A stretch of 64,000 nucleotides of DNA from Moringa oleifera. Lineage: Eukaryota; Streptophyta; Magnoliopsida; Brassicales; Moringaceae. Position 1 is the stretch's first letter, and the number at the start of each line of letters is the position of its first letter. The notes under the pieces were generated by a model. It was not told where the DNA came from, did no database searches, and was given only the letters and a program-made list of their open reading frames with translations. The position numbers and the translations under genes were made by a program. The stretch is taken from NCBI GenBank assembly GCA_021397835.1, contig JAJFZO010000609.1, forward strand, positions 1,366,501 through 1,430,500. The letters are read 5' to 3'. Below are positions 12,290 to 24,365 of this stretch, one piece after another.

Positions 12290-14574
12290 TTATTGGCGAG
12301 TCCTTTGCAACCTGTCGCCTATCATTTGGAGCTCAAATCTCTTGACAAAAGGAGCAACATCACGCAACGTCGTGTCCAAAACGTAAGGGTTTTTTTCAAA
12401 GGTGACATCTGTGGAGTTGAACAGATAGCGGCAGGGCTCTCGTGGTTGTGAAATTGACCCGTGATAATGGAAATATTTGATATCGCCTGCAAAATTGTGG
12501 TGGGTCTTGCCTCGCAAGTTCTTGGACATGTGCACCCCTGTGGCCCAGGCTCTACGTGGCTGAATGGCATACTTGCGGTCCCTTCTTGGCACCTTCTTCA
12601 CGTCTCTGTACAAGAGTTTCTCAAAGCCCCATCTCCTACAAATTCACAAGAAACCATCCAATTCAACAAAGTTAGATAACAAGGTAGCTTATGGAAGAAG
12701 AGAACTTGCATTAACTTAATTTTAAACTTGATTCTCTCCTAAAATAGACTTTTGAAATAAGGTGTTTAGAAAACAATAAAGTCCAGATCATGAGAGAAAA
12801 AATAGCCCCTTTACAGCAAAGTTCACACCCAACTCAATTTCACCTGCCCTAATACAACTAAGACAGGAAAGAATTAATACCATACACTGACAACAATAAT
12901 GGGCCTCCTCATACATCAGCGTTGATTCTTAAATGTTCCAATCAATCACCCACCACAACATTATAATATGCATCTATATATTTATATATGATAGTGTCTA
13001 ATTCACAAAAGCAATATCAGAGAAGGGAATTTGATCATCTCATTGTTCAACCCAATAAATTTATTTTTCTTTTTTCTAGTTATACCACTAATTTGATCAA
13101 CTGAAAATGATCAAATTCTAGAAATCACCCAGAAAGCTAGCCCTCCTGAAATTTAGCAGAGCCAAGGAGGAAAGTTTCCACTTGTCATGGCTTTAGAATT
13201 CCATCACTTCATTTCAATGGGAAATTGAAGTTCAAAGAAATTTCAACCAATTCTACATCCTTTTTGGAACATTTTGGAATCAATACTGATATATCAAGCT
13301 ATCCCTCAGTAAAATTCATCATAAATATTTCAGGCAATTTGCAGCAACAATCAAGTAAGAAATTTAAACAGCCATTGCTCCAATTAAAATTAAAGAATAA
13401 AAATAAGTAGAATTAAGAAGAAACCGTGGAAATACCTGTATGTTCTTCCAGGGCCACCCTCAGAGTAGCAAAGATTACTGCTCATGGCCATCTGTTGAAA
13501 GGTGAACTGAGAAAAATTTCCCATGGAATCCAGCACAGACTTGATGGTACTCTTTGGTGCCACGTAAACATACTCATCCACGTCAAAGAAGAACATCCAC
13601 TTCGCCATGAACTTGTACCTGTGCAAGCAATCGTTCAGCACCAAGAACTGGTTGTGGTAGTATCCATCGAATCTCTCCTGCTCCCTTATGTCCTGCACAG
13701 TCACGTACCCGAGCTCCATCCACGGCCTCAACACCTCCATCACCTCCTCGTTAATGCCACCCGCGTCGTGCAGAACAAAATGCGATTTATCCCCGAAGAG
13801 CCTCAAGTGGTACGCTACCCACTCCCTCAGTCTCTGGGGGCTCAGGTTCCCGAACAGAGACGACCCGCAGTACCAGTAGTCGTACTTTGGTGGCGAGCTG
13901 AATAGATCGAAATCCACGCTGCCGGGTGCTTCCGTCAAGACTTCCATTCTGTCTGTGATGTTGTACTTGGTGTCACCGCCGCCAGAGGTGGAGGCGTGGA
14001 GAATCAATCTACCTCCAGAATTGTCGAAGTTGATGGAAAGCGGGAATGCACAGTTGACAACCACAGCCGTATATACACGGCCGTAGCCCCAATCTGGCAG
14101 CATCTTGTGTCCGACAGTGGTAATGGGCTTCTGGGACGGATCCTGGGGAAGCCACTCGCATTGGTAACTCGGGTGGCCGAACACGTGGAGGGGCTTGGAG
14201 GAAAGACCCACGACGGAGAAGGAGTTGAGGCCCCCCCTGTAGGCGCTCATGGAGATGAAGTTGTATGCTGCCGCACCATAAGGATTGAAGGCACGCTTTA
14301 TGACACCGTTGCTGAGAACTTGATCCACCTGAGGGGAGCCAGAAGGTGAGGCTGGCAGTGAGGTTGGCGGGGACTCTTGGGTCGTATTTGTAGCGGTGCC
14401 GGTGACTCTTGAGATGCAGACACGGAGATCAGATGTGGAGATGGAAAAGGTTGAGGATGTGAATTGGAGGAGAGTAGCTATGCTGCAGAGGACCAATAGA
14501 GCCGTTAAGAACACCTTTAGTTCTGCTGCACAGTTCCACACAAAACCAACAAGCATCTTCTTCTGTTTCGCCAT
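12290..14574 (-). CDS. GALS: Galactan beta-1,4-galactosyltransferase, GT92 family (GALS-like)
   Basis: Two coding exons, 14574-13436 and 12635-12290, are joined across an 800-bp GT-AG intron. The exon ends AG/G restore an Arg codon in the family string RTYRRWGFEKL. The product is 494 residues, close to known GALS proteins. It starts MAKQKKML; an in-frame Met two codons upstream (14580) is possible, but homologs begin MAK. Residues about 18-40 form one hydrophobic anchor, giving a type II Golgi membrane protein, followed by a Ser/Pro/Thr-rich stem. The GT92 (DUF23) domain begins near residue 225 (YDYWYCGSSLFGNLSPQRLR) and holds the metal-binding DVD at about residues 330-332 in FFFDVDEYVYV. 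Family members add beta-1,4-galactose to pectic galactan side chains of rhamnogalacturonan I. Which of GALS1, 2 or 3 it matches best cannot be settled by eye. No truncation is seen. Confidence 0.93.
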
Positions 14575-14850
14575 ATACAAGAAAGCAGCTGCAGCTGCTG
14601 CAGCAGCAACAACAACAAAAACGGCAACAATAACAGCAAGAATTACAAAATAAGACCCTGCGAGAAAAAGCTGGACTAAAAAAAGAAGGCAAAAGAAAGG
14701 GTTGTTTGTAAAGAGAGAAACGAAGCGAGAGGGAAAGAGGAAAGAGGGCCTTTTAGGTCAGGAGAAGAACGAAATAGATGAATATAAATATTCCCTCTGC
14801 GTTTCTCGCGGCGAATTTCTCTCTCTCTCTCTCTCTCTCTTCTGTTGGTC
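14575..14850 (-). promoter_or_regulatory. 5' UTR and core promoter region of the GALS-like gene
   Basis: Upstream of the start codon the minus strand has a CAG/TTG triplet-rich run (about 14584-14633), then an AATATTTATATTC TATA-like box around 14780-14794, and beyond it a GA-repeat (CT-repeat on plus, 14818-14840). GA/CT tracts near transcription starts are common in plant promoters. If the TATA-like box is used, the 5' UTR would be roughly 170 bases. The start site itself cannot be seen from sequence. Confidence 0.45.
14818..14840. repeat. (CT)n/(GA)n microsatellite
   Basis: About eleven uninterrupted TC units occur just upstream of the likely GALS core promoter. Confidence 0.95.
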
Positions 14851-16269
14851 TGAAGATGGGTGCCCGCTGCCTGGTAGAGTCCTTTTTATGTTTCTGCGTG
14901 TCAGCTACTTTTCGTTCTTTCTGCTGGCTTTGATTTTCTTAGTTAAAACTTCGTTTTCCCTTGTGTGATTCCATAATGTACAAATCCTAAACTTAGACTC
15001 TCTGACTTTTCTATTCAAATTAAAACAACAACACAACGCAAAGGCAAGAGCTGAGGATTTTTTGGGCTTTGATTTGTGATATTAATTAAATTAATTCATT
15101 TTATTGAGAGGATAATTCACTAAAAATTTTGAAAATAGAAGATGAAAACAAGTGGAGGAAATTGATAAGAAAGTGGGGCAAAAGCGTAAAAAAGTGTTCG
15201 ACGCGTGGAGGTTTCGGTGAGACTGTTCAAAAATGACTGTCTGTCCTGGTTGTCTTTGCCGGTGGCTGCGCACCATACTTCCATCATTTTGAATTTTCCA
15301 ATTTTCAGTTTTCATTTTTTTTTAAAAAAAACATGTGGCCTATAACTGCTGTGGGGTTCAACCAACTTGCTTTTTTATTAATAAAAAATTAAAATTTCTT
15401 ATAATTTGGAGTTTATATTTTATTTTTATTAAACTATTAAATACATATAATTTTTAATAATTTAATTAATTAATCAACATAAATAAATAAAATCCAGATT
15501 TTTATTTAAGAAAAAGATTTTGGCGTGTCATGGAAGACGCAAGCGGCCGCCATGCATCAACATCTTTGAACATTAAAAATATTTTCTTCAATATGAAAAA
15601 GGAAGCAAACATAATGACAGTTTAAAATTACTAATTTCTCCTTGAAGCTCCTTCAAGTCTAATCATTGCTTTCTTCAACTTTTCTATCTGCCTCTGGTCC
15701 CAATCATGTTACTTTGCTTTTCCTTGTTTTCCTATTTTTATATTATATATTCCGTTTTACATGTTTACTTTGAAATGCCAAATTATAATTAAAAATATAA
15801 AACTTCAAATATTGATTCAGTCAAAAACTAATTAAGCTATTGATAATGTATAATAAATTTTAAATTTAAAAAAATTGACTATAAGATGAATTAGTTAAGA
15901 GAATAAATTTTAAATAAAAAATTAATTATATACATATTTTTTTCTTAATTTTTTATATTGGTGAATTGCTCTTATTGATATTAGATAATCCTTTGCTTGC
16001 AATAAATTATAAATAAAGTTCACCAAAATTTATAGCTTTCTTAATAAATTTTGTTAATGGGGATTGTAACGCTAAATAAAATTAAATAGTTTAATAAATA
16101 AAAATATGTAATTTGCTTTACACATTTTATACTATCTATAGCGATGCAGTTCTTTACAATAATTAAAAGTTAACTCTATAGCCCATCAAATGCATAAGTG
16201 ATTTATTTAGAGAATGTAATGAAAAATAAATAATTTTTACTATATTTTAAATTTTAAATTTTTTTAAAA

Positions 16270-16773
16270 ATAAAAATCTCATAAAATTTTGATATTTATT
16301 TTATATTATCAATCAAATTTTATATTTAAAAGTAATAAATTGAATCTTAATATATTAATTTGAACTAAATTAAATATTATCAATAAATTTAAATTTTGAA
16401 GATATTCAAATTAAAATTTTTTCAACTACTGACGTGAAAATTTTCATGGATGTATTTTAAAAAATTAAATTTTTTTGAATATTAAAAATTATTTCCTTAA
16501 ATTTACGCGGTCAAATTTTTAAAATATCACAAAATAATAGATTTTGCATCAAAATTATTTAAATTTGATGAAGGGACCAAAATAAAATAAGCAATTTATT
16601 TTAGTCAATTTTTAAACATTTAGACAGTTAAAATATCTTTAATTTTTTATAATTATTTGAACTAAAATTTAATTTAAATCAAATTAATAAATCAATATTT
16701 GATTTATTATTTTTAAATACAAAGAGATTTGATTAATAATATGAGATAAATATTAAAATTTTATATAATTTTT
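16270..16773. mobile_element. Fold-back (MITE-like) element, copy 1
   Basis: The left end (CTCATAAAATTTTGATATTT, then ATTATCAATCAAATTTTATA) is the approximate reverse complement of the right end (GATTTGATTAATAATATGAG, then ATATTAAAATTTTATAT). The arms extend toward the centre, giving an imperfect hairpin of about 0.5 kb with no coding capacity. The same structure recurs at 24366, 49580 and 51774. Confidence 0.7.
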
Positions 16774-17096
16774 ATTCTTAAAATAGAATGTAACAAAAGA
16801 AAATATGAATAACATATATATAATTGTAAAATTATTATGAAAGTTTTTGAGATAAAAAGATAAGATTTTTTATTTTGAGTCCAAGTCACTTCAAAGTTTA
16901 AATTTATTTTAAATAAATTTATATTTATTGAATAAACCAAATTTATGGCTCAATCTAAAATAACATTTAAATTACACTTCATTTGAAAAACATTTTAACA
17001 AATTGATTATTTTTCTCTATTTTCAATAAAGTTTAATTTTAACTTTTCTTGAAAGGAGAGAAGACTTCAAGCTCAGAGACAAACTTATAATTTAAT

Positions 17097-17119
17097 ATAT
17101 ATATATATATATATATATT
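17097..17119. repeat. (TA)n microsatellite
   Basis: A run of alternating TA occurs within duplication copy 1. A similar short run lies at 17686-17703. Confidence 0.95.
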
Positions 17120-17789
17120 AAGAAATATGAAAAAAAAGAAAAAAAGTATAAAAGAAAATCTCAAACCACAATCAAATAGAAAAAGCTTGGAGTGGAGATA
17201 AATTAACATTAAAGTGAAATAAATAGAACAAGAGAGTGATGACATCTGGAAATTTCTTTTTATCTTAACTTTTTTTAAAATTTATGTTAATGATTTGATC
17301 AAAATTTGAAGAAATAACCAAATCATTCATCACAAAAATATTCATCAATGTGTGTTTTTTCTGTTTTTTAATTTTTTTGGTCAATGATTAAATTTGATAA
17401 TTATAACTTAAAATGATCTTACAAAATAAATAAAATAATTTTTATATTTTATTCTTAATTAATATAATATATAATATAATGATAATAAATTAAAATTAAA
17501 TTGAGTAGTAGCAGATAATTTTTTTAAAAATAAATTCGTCTCCTTTTTGTATCTCATGTTAAAAAGAAGCACTGCAAAATCAAGATACTAGCCAACATTA
17601 GAATAAATTTTGGATACCACCAAAAAAATGTTGTAAATTTTTTTATTTTTTAACAAAAAATAAAAAGATATTTTTATTTAAAGATATATATATATATATA
17701 TATAATATTGAAGTTGATTCTATCATAGCAGCTTTTGAAATGAAAAATATGATTTTTTTAGTAAAAATTGTTTCAAAATTTAAGTTTAT

Positions 17790-18160
17790 TTTTAAAAAAA
17801 TAATAATTAATTTATTAAATATTTTAAATAAATTTATATTTATCAATTTAAATCAAATTGATCAGTCAATCTAAGACACTTAAATTATACTTTATTTGAA
17901 AAACATTTAACAAATTCATTATTTTTTAATTTTAAGAAAATTTAATTTTAACTTTTCACGAAAAGAAATAAGAGTTCCTCATAGAGAGAAAAAATTATAA
18001 TTTTTTTAAAAATAAAAATATGAAAAAAGTGAAATGAATGAAATTTAAAAAACTAAAAAAATAAAATATTCTCGTACCACAATAAAATAAAAAAGCTTTG
18101 GGTGGAGAAAGAAACTTATCAACTAAAGATAAATAAAATATTAAACGTGAAATTTTATAT
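17790..18160. repeat. Partial third copy of the duplicated segment
   Basis: This stretch resembles 16900-17200 and 18660-18990. It shares the AAATTTATATTTATC..AAATC start, TTTAATTTTAACTTTTC, the AGAGAGAAA..TTATAATTT block and AAAAAGCTTTGGGTGGAGAA. It sits between the two longer copies, so the unit has been copied at least twice. Confidence 0.7.
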
Positions 18161-18179
18161 TAGTTATTTTTTAAAAAAC

Positions 18180-19460
18180 ACGTGGTGTATAAGTGCCACG
18201 TGGTTCAACCAAATGGCTTTCTTTTCCTATTTTATATGAGTTATTTTTCTGAAATATGAAGAAGGAAGCAAGCATGATGACAATTTTTAAAATTACAAAT
18301 TTCTCCTTGAAGGGCCTTTATGTCTAATCATTGCTTTCTTTAACGTCTCTATCAGCCTTTTGGTTCTCAATGGTGTTAGTTTGCCTTTCCTTTGTCACCC
18401 TATTTTTATATTATATATTCCTGTTTACATGTTTACTTTGAAATGTCAAATTATAATTAAAAAATACAAATCATCAGAAAGTGATTCACTCAAAAACTAA
18501 TTAAGCTATTCATAACATATAATAAATTTTAAGTTTAAAAATAATAAATTTAAAATAAAAAATTAAATATAAATATATATAATTCTTGATTTTTTTATAT
18601 CCCGTAAACTGCTCCTGTTGCAATAAATTACAAATGAAGTTCATTGAAATTATTTTTTAAAACATAATAATTGATTTATTAAATAATTTTATATTTATCA
18701 GAATAAATCAAATTGATCCCTCAATCTAAGACAACATCTAAATTACACTTTATTCCAAAAATATTTAGTAAATTGATTATTTTTTTAATTTCAATGAAAT
18801 TTAATTTTAACTTCCTTGAAAGGAGAGAAGATTCAAGTACAGAGAGAAACTTATAATTTTTTAAAAAATTATAAAAAAATAGAAAAAAACTTCAAAATGA
18901 ATAAAAATAATAATAATAATAATAGAAAATGTCTCATGCCACAATCAAAATAGAAAAAGCTTTGAGTGGAGAAAGAAACTCATCAACTAAAGGTAAAACT
19001 AAGCATTAAACATTAAACAAAGAGAACAGGAGAGTGATGACATCTCAATTTTTTTTATTTTTTTTATTTATATTAATGATTTGACTAAATTTTGAAGAAA
19101 TAATCAAAACCTTCGTGACAAAAACATTCATTAAGTTTTTTTTAATGATCAAATTTGATAATTTTAACTTAAAATGATTTTATAAAATAATCAAAATAGT
19201 TTTACAAAATTTTATTTAATATATAATATATAACATATAAAATATTAATAATATATAATAAATTTAAATTAGATTTAGTAAAGTTTATCAGCATAAATAA
19301 ATCAAAAACCTTAAGATTTGTAGCACCCAGTTTCTTTAAAAGAAATTGGTTTTGTCTCCTCTCCGCAAATGCTGAAATTTTGAAACGACCGTCGCATGTT
19401 AAAAAGGAGCACTATTGAATCAAGATCATAACCAACATTGTAACAAATTTTGAATAAGGA
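18180..19460. repeat. Local segmental duplication, copy 2
   Basis: This is the direct copy of 15331-17625 without the 870-base insert. Landmarks include TTTCTCCTTGAAG, CTAATCATTGCTTTCTT, ACATGTTTACTTTGAAATG and, further right, GAGAGTGATGACATCTC and AAGGAGCACTATTGAATCAAGATCA-like sequence. It contains no gene. Confidence 0.8.
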
Positions 19461-19464
19461 TTCT

Positions 19465-20655
19465 TGAGAGGAAAAAAATTCTTAAAATATTGAATGTGTT
19501 CAAAGCTCTTATTTATAATCATAACATTTTTTATAACTTAAATTATCATTTCAAATTTTAAAATTGATTTTTTAAGATAAATAAAATATAATTAATTCAA
19601 ATACGACTATTGAATTTTTTAAAAATAAAATAAAATATAATTAATTAAAATATGATCATTAAGTGTTAGATAAGATGATCAAATTAAATTTATTTAAAAA
19701 ACAAAGTAAATCAAAATTAATTTTTTATTCATCATCAATAACCAGTTCAAATTCATTTATAAAACAAATATGGATTCAAATCATCATATCAATTTCTAAC
19801 ATTTCTTTTTTTTTTTATTTTACTTTAATTTAAATCACAAGATACTTGCAAAATATCATGTTAATAGACAATATATGTAAAATAAATATAAAAAAATAAG
19901 TGATGGAGCAAATATAAATAAGCCATAAAAATAGGTCACAAGATTATAAAGTCATACAAATTAAGTCGAAAATTAAGTGACGTGGAAGTAACACGGAGAA
20001 AAGCAAGAAGAGAACTCTTGAATGAAACAACAATATTAAAATACATCTTATTTATTCAATTACAAGTATTTATATGCAAAACACAGCCAATAGTTTTGAT
20101 TTCTTATCTTGAGAAAAAAGTAATTCTTTTTTAAAAATTTCAAGTTGAAAGCACAAATTGATTGAAACCAGCAACCAAGCTAGATTTTTTTATCATGGTG
20201 GGTTAATTTTTTACCAAATTAAATTAGAAAAAGTTAAATATTTTTTAAATAATAAAAAGTATTTCAAAAATAAAAATAAAATTGTGATTTTATAATTTTT
20301 TAAAAATTTATTTTAAACTATAACGTGAGTAACCCTCACATAGCTTCACCACAGATTAAAAGAGTGATATTCTAAAAATTTGTTAAAGTGAGACTTTGAC
20401 TAAAGTGGCCAAAATTTTGATAGTCGGCATCCAATTGGGACCCTCAGTAATTATATATGCTGGAGAGGCTCATCAGAGGCTGCCCCCTTTGAGGATATGA
20501 GGTCAAGGATGCTCGCTGATATGCCGACAAACATATATTCAAGAAAAAAGAAAATTACAATTAAGCCTTCAACAAAATTAAAATAGAATCAGCTATTTTA
20601 TAATTGAAAAATAATACTTTAATTAAAATTTTAAAGATTAATTAATGAAAAAAAT
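19465..20655. other. Intergenic AT-rich stretch, no gene seen
   Basis: This is mostly A/T-rich sequence. A short, more complex patch at about 20320-20540 has stops in all frames and no recognised domain; it may be the relic of an element or a promoter. Confidence 0.6.
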
Positions 20656-20659
20656 TTAT

Positions 20660-21065
20660 ATTTTACTTTGATCTTAAATTGAAACTTATAAAAAAATTAT
20701 ATTTATTTAAAATTTATATTTTTATTAAATTTTTAATGTGAAATTTTTGTTTATATAATTTTTATTTATGTAATTATTATAATATTTTTTAAAAACTATT
20801 AAAATATACAAAATATTTTTTTACTTATATTTTAAATATTAATATTTTATATTTTTAATATAAAAATAATATTTTATTTTTATAATAATTTTTTAAAAAT
20901 ATTAAAATAATTGTATAAATAAAAATCACATTCAAATCACTTATGTGCATAAAATCATTAACATTAACAAAAATTATAAATAAAAATTTTATTTTAAAAA
21001 TTTAATAAAAATATAAATTTTAATTAAACATATTTTTTGTAAATTTTAGTTTAAAATAATAAATA
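20660..21065. mobile_element. Second type of fold-back repeat
   Basis: The left arm (20695-20780: TTAAAATTTATATTTTTATT, then AAATTTTTAATGTGAAATTT) reappears as reverse complement at about 20950-21055. The core between is nearly pure A/T. The arm sequence differs from the 0.5-kb family at 16270, so it looks like another MITE-like or fold-back type. No flanking duplication could be fixed because of the low complexity. Confidence 0.55.
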
Positions 21066-21069
21066 AATA

Positions 21070-21948
21070 AAAATTTTGTGTGATAGCATCAAAGCACAAA
21101 AAATATCACATGCAAGTGGCGAATTATAAACAAAATCCTAATAATCTTGCATCCCATGTTAGTAAAAAATTCATAAAATTTTCATAAGGAAACTTATTTT
21201 ATATTTTAAATAATTAAAAAACCCATTTCAACAACAATAAAGTCAATCTATAAAATAACCCCCCCAAAAAAAAAGGGACATGTTTTACATAATTGGTATG
21301 CAAATTGTGAGATCAAAAGTGGAAGAAAAAGAAAGGACAAAAACAAAACCTAGTCATCATAACAATTTTAACCAGTTATTTTATGTATATGTACACACAA
21401 AGACTCATTTACAATATTGTATGCATTGTAAAAAAAGCTTTGCTTGGTGGAAAGATTGCTAAAAACAATTTAATTTTTTTTTTCAAATTTGGAACAATTT
21501 TTTTAAATTACTGTTGTCCTTCAAAATACTTTTTTCCAAAATTCCTTTAAAGAAAAACTAAACTTACTAATCTTGAATTTTTTCAAAAAGCGATTTTCAT
21601 AAAAAGGTAAATTTTTTTATTTTATTTTAAAATCATAAGAAAAAATAAATTAAAAATAAAAAAATAGTGAAGATTTTTCTTTTCCCTTTTAATGCCACAC
21701 ACTTTCCGTTGCCTGTATATTTACAAAGTCATTGACAAAGCCAGTAGAAAAAAAGAAGCAATAACCTGATGAAATTTGTCTGCAATTTGATGAGAACTTT
21801 AGATGTTGCCTTTACTCTTTTTTTTTTTTTCAACTGTCAAGTAAATTTAAAAAATATTAAAAATATTTTTAAATTTTATTTATAATTTTAATTTATTTTA
21901 TTTTATATTTAAAGTTTTAATTTAAATCTCAATTAAAATTTTTATAAA
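21070..21948. other. Intergenic stretch, no gene seen
   Basis: A/T-rich with several homopolymer runs. A 60-codon frame at 21280-21462 has no recognisable motif and is probably chance. Confidence 0.6.
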
Positions 21949-23383
21949 AAAATTATCACATCTTATCTTCAACTAGGATCGAATTCTTGAAGCAGCTTAA
22001 AAAAATTGTAATACTTTGGTTGATTTTCTTTCGAAAAGATTTTAAAAAATGAAAATAAAGATAGTTGCTACTAATTCTTTTTATAATGTAATTAGACATT
22101 GAAATTTATTTGTTTTTAAAAAATAAAACAACATTGATATTTTGAAATTAAAAAAATAGATTTAGGAGTTGATTACGCGTGGAGAAGGATTAGCATCTCA
22201 ACGGCACCCAAAAATTGGCACCAATTGATCATAGTTATTTTTTGGTTTTGAAATTCATTTGATTTTTAAAATTGATTCTAAAAAAAATATCTCAAAAGAA
22301 ATGTACATGATATGAAAATAAGTAAAATTTTAATTTTTTAGAAAATATAAAGGTTTAACTCTTGTTTTACCTTTAATTCTTGTAATCATTTTATGAGAGT
22401 TGTAAATGTTTCGCTCTTTCTTAACTTCTAATCTTAAAACATTTTTTGCGATGAAAAATATGAAGGTCTCACTCTTGTTCAATCCCTAATCTTTAAAATA
22501 TTTTTTGTTGTGATACATGTGAATTCAATGATATTTTGATGCACATGTATAGCCACATTATGTAGAATATATAAATAATTTTAAAATCTCATGACCCTAA
22601 TGCAAGCAAATAATTAATATTGGATATTTTAAATATAAGCCTTAAATTCAATTTTTTGATTCTATTAATTGAAAATAAAAATGAATTGAGGGTCATATAT
22701 ACAAAATATTTTAGAGAATACAAAGATTTTTCTCTTAGATTTTTTATAAATGTATTTTTAAATATAAAAATTCTCTCTTAAAATCTTTTCACATTTCTCA
22801 AAAAAAAAAAATTTTATGTTAGAGAGTATGAAAATCTCTCTCAATTTTTTTATATTTTCTCAAAAATATCAAATAAATATTTTTAAAATTAATTTTATAT
22901 TAAAAATATAAAAACTACTCTCTTGAGATTTTTCAAACTCTTCAAAACTTGAAACACTTATATTTTAGATTAAATTTTTTTATTAAAAAAATATGAAAAC
23001 CTCTCTCTTTGAGTTTTTTTGTATTTTTAAAAATATTAAGTAGTTTTTTATATTAAAATACAAAAATTTTTCTCTTGAGATTTTTTATATCTCTTACAAA
23101 CTAAAAATATATATTTTTATTTATTTTTATTTTTTAAAAAATAATTCTTACATAAAAAATATAAAAATCTCTATCTTGAAATTTTTTTCTTACTTCTCAA
23201 AAGCTTAAAACATATAAAAAATTTAAAGTATTTTTTATTTTAATTTTTTAAAAATTAAAATAACATCAAAATGATTTTATTTTGTTTTGAAAACATAGTT
23301 AAAATTAAGCAAAAAAATAAAATTAAAACTTAATTTATTTAATAATTTTATGTTATGAATAATCTAAATTTATTACCTATCTT

Positions 23384-23384
<1 letters not shown>

Positions 23385-23415
<31 letters not shown>
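23385..23415. repeat. (CT)n microsatellite within the solo LTR
   Basis: About fifteen CT units are followed by a T tract. The 4032-6331 LTR has a T-rich tract at the equivalent site (about 5558-5578). Confidence 0.95.
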
Positions 23416-23424
<9 letters not shown>

Positions 23425-23703
23425 TTAATGTTCTTTCAAGTAAATTTCATGTATTTAATCATGAAAACATATACTATCCCTCTAACCACTCTTTTTTCAT
23501 TTTTTTTTTTAGTTTGTACATCACACCCCATCTATTTCATTTAAATTACATTTTTTGCTCATTACTTTTATACACTATCCATTTTTTACTTAACATTTCA
23601 TGCATTCACCATGAAAGTATAGAAAAAATTATGTATTTGTAAATAGAAGAATATAAATACATTAAAGAATAACATGAAGATAAGTAAAAGCATATGTGTG
23701 CAA

Positions 23704-23705
<2 letters not shown>

Positions 23706-23742
<37 letters not shown>
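23706..23742. repeat. (TA)n microsatellite within the solo LTR
   Basis: About eighteen uninterrupted TA units. The equivalent site in the other LTR (about 5889-5905) has only a few. Confidence 0.95.
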
Positions 23743-23747
<5 letters not shown>

Positions 23748-24365
23748 ATTAAGTAAATAAATGAAAGAAAATATTCATAAAAAAATAAAAAAGTAATGAT
23801 AAAATCATAAAAAAAGTTACCTTGTTCTTCAAGAAGAATTAATATTTGAAAATTTCTCTTTATCAAAGAAAATCTCTCCTACTCTTTTTACGCTATTATC
23901 TCCCCTTTTATAACTTTTTCCAAATATTCTTCAAACTCTCAAAATTTCTTAACATTCTCTCTTCAACACTCCCTCTTCAAATCGGCCCCTTAAGCTCTTG
24001 ACTAAGGTGAGTATTTATAGACCTTGACTAAGCCTTTATTTAATGCAGTAATAGGTAGCATTGCAGCATTACAGAATTGACAGCACTGCAAAATTATAGA
24101 ATTAACAGTATTGCAGCATTACTACAAAATGAGTGTCTACAAAAATGATAATCTTTTTATTATTAAAATATTTCAAAATAATACAAATAAATTATACAAT
24201 TCAAAAATTTTTTTGATTTACTAACTATTTTGGTATAAATTTTAGATAATAAAAAACCAAAAATTATATATTTTTAAACTAATTTTTTAACATATTTTTA
24301 ATGATGATAGCTTGAACATCTTTTTATATCTCAATAAAATTAAATTAACATTCATTGTATAAATT

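Larger units (their letters stand above)
15331..17625. repeat. Local segmental duplication, copy 1
   Basis: Blocks here match 18180-19460 in the same order and orientation. 15331-15375 (GTGG..TTCAACCAA..GGCTTT-type) and 15600-15790 match 18180-18460. 16900-17620 matches 18680-19460, including TTGAAAGGAGAGAAGA, AAAAAGCTT..GAGTGGAGA, GAGTGATGACATCT and CATGTTAAAAAGGAGCACT-like landmarks. Between its two halves this copy carries about 870 extra bases that include a fold-back element (16270-16773). I see no gene in it. Confidence 0.8.
21949..24146 (-). mobile_element. Solo LTR of the Tat/Ogre-like family with 5-bp target duplication
   Basis: The LTR runs 21954-24141 (2188 bp). It aligns with the 5' LTR at 4032-6331 in the same orientation, starting TATCACAT and ending GTGTCTACA. 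The bases just outside are AAAAT at 21949-21953 and AAAAT at 24142-24146, a perfect 5-bp duplication as Ty3/gypsy integrase makes. No primer site or gag adjoins it on either side, so the internal part was lost by LTR-LTR recombination. Compared with the other copy it has a long CT-repeat (about 23385-23415) and an AT-repeat (about 23706-23742), where that copy has only short tracts. The first base pair has decayed from TG to TA. Confidence 0.88.

Noticed and set aside
13426..14653. Several plus-strand frames of 63-159 codons across the GALS exon
   Set aside because: They are antisense shadows of the GALS coding exon, whose protein is clearly the real one.
14429..14692. 87-codon minus-strand frame rich in Cys upstream of and overlapping the GALS start
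   Set aside because: The Cys run is just the triplet repeat of the 5' UTR read in another frame.
17039..17846. Two minus-strand frames with IYIYIYI runs
   Set aside because: They are TA-microsatellite read as protein.
23355..23866. Frames of 95 and 86 codons with SLSLSL or IYIYIY runs
   Set aside because: They are the CT and TA microsatellites of the solo LTR, not genes.
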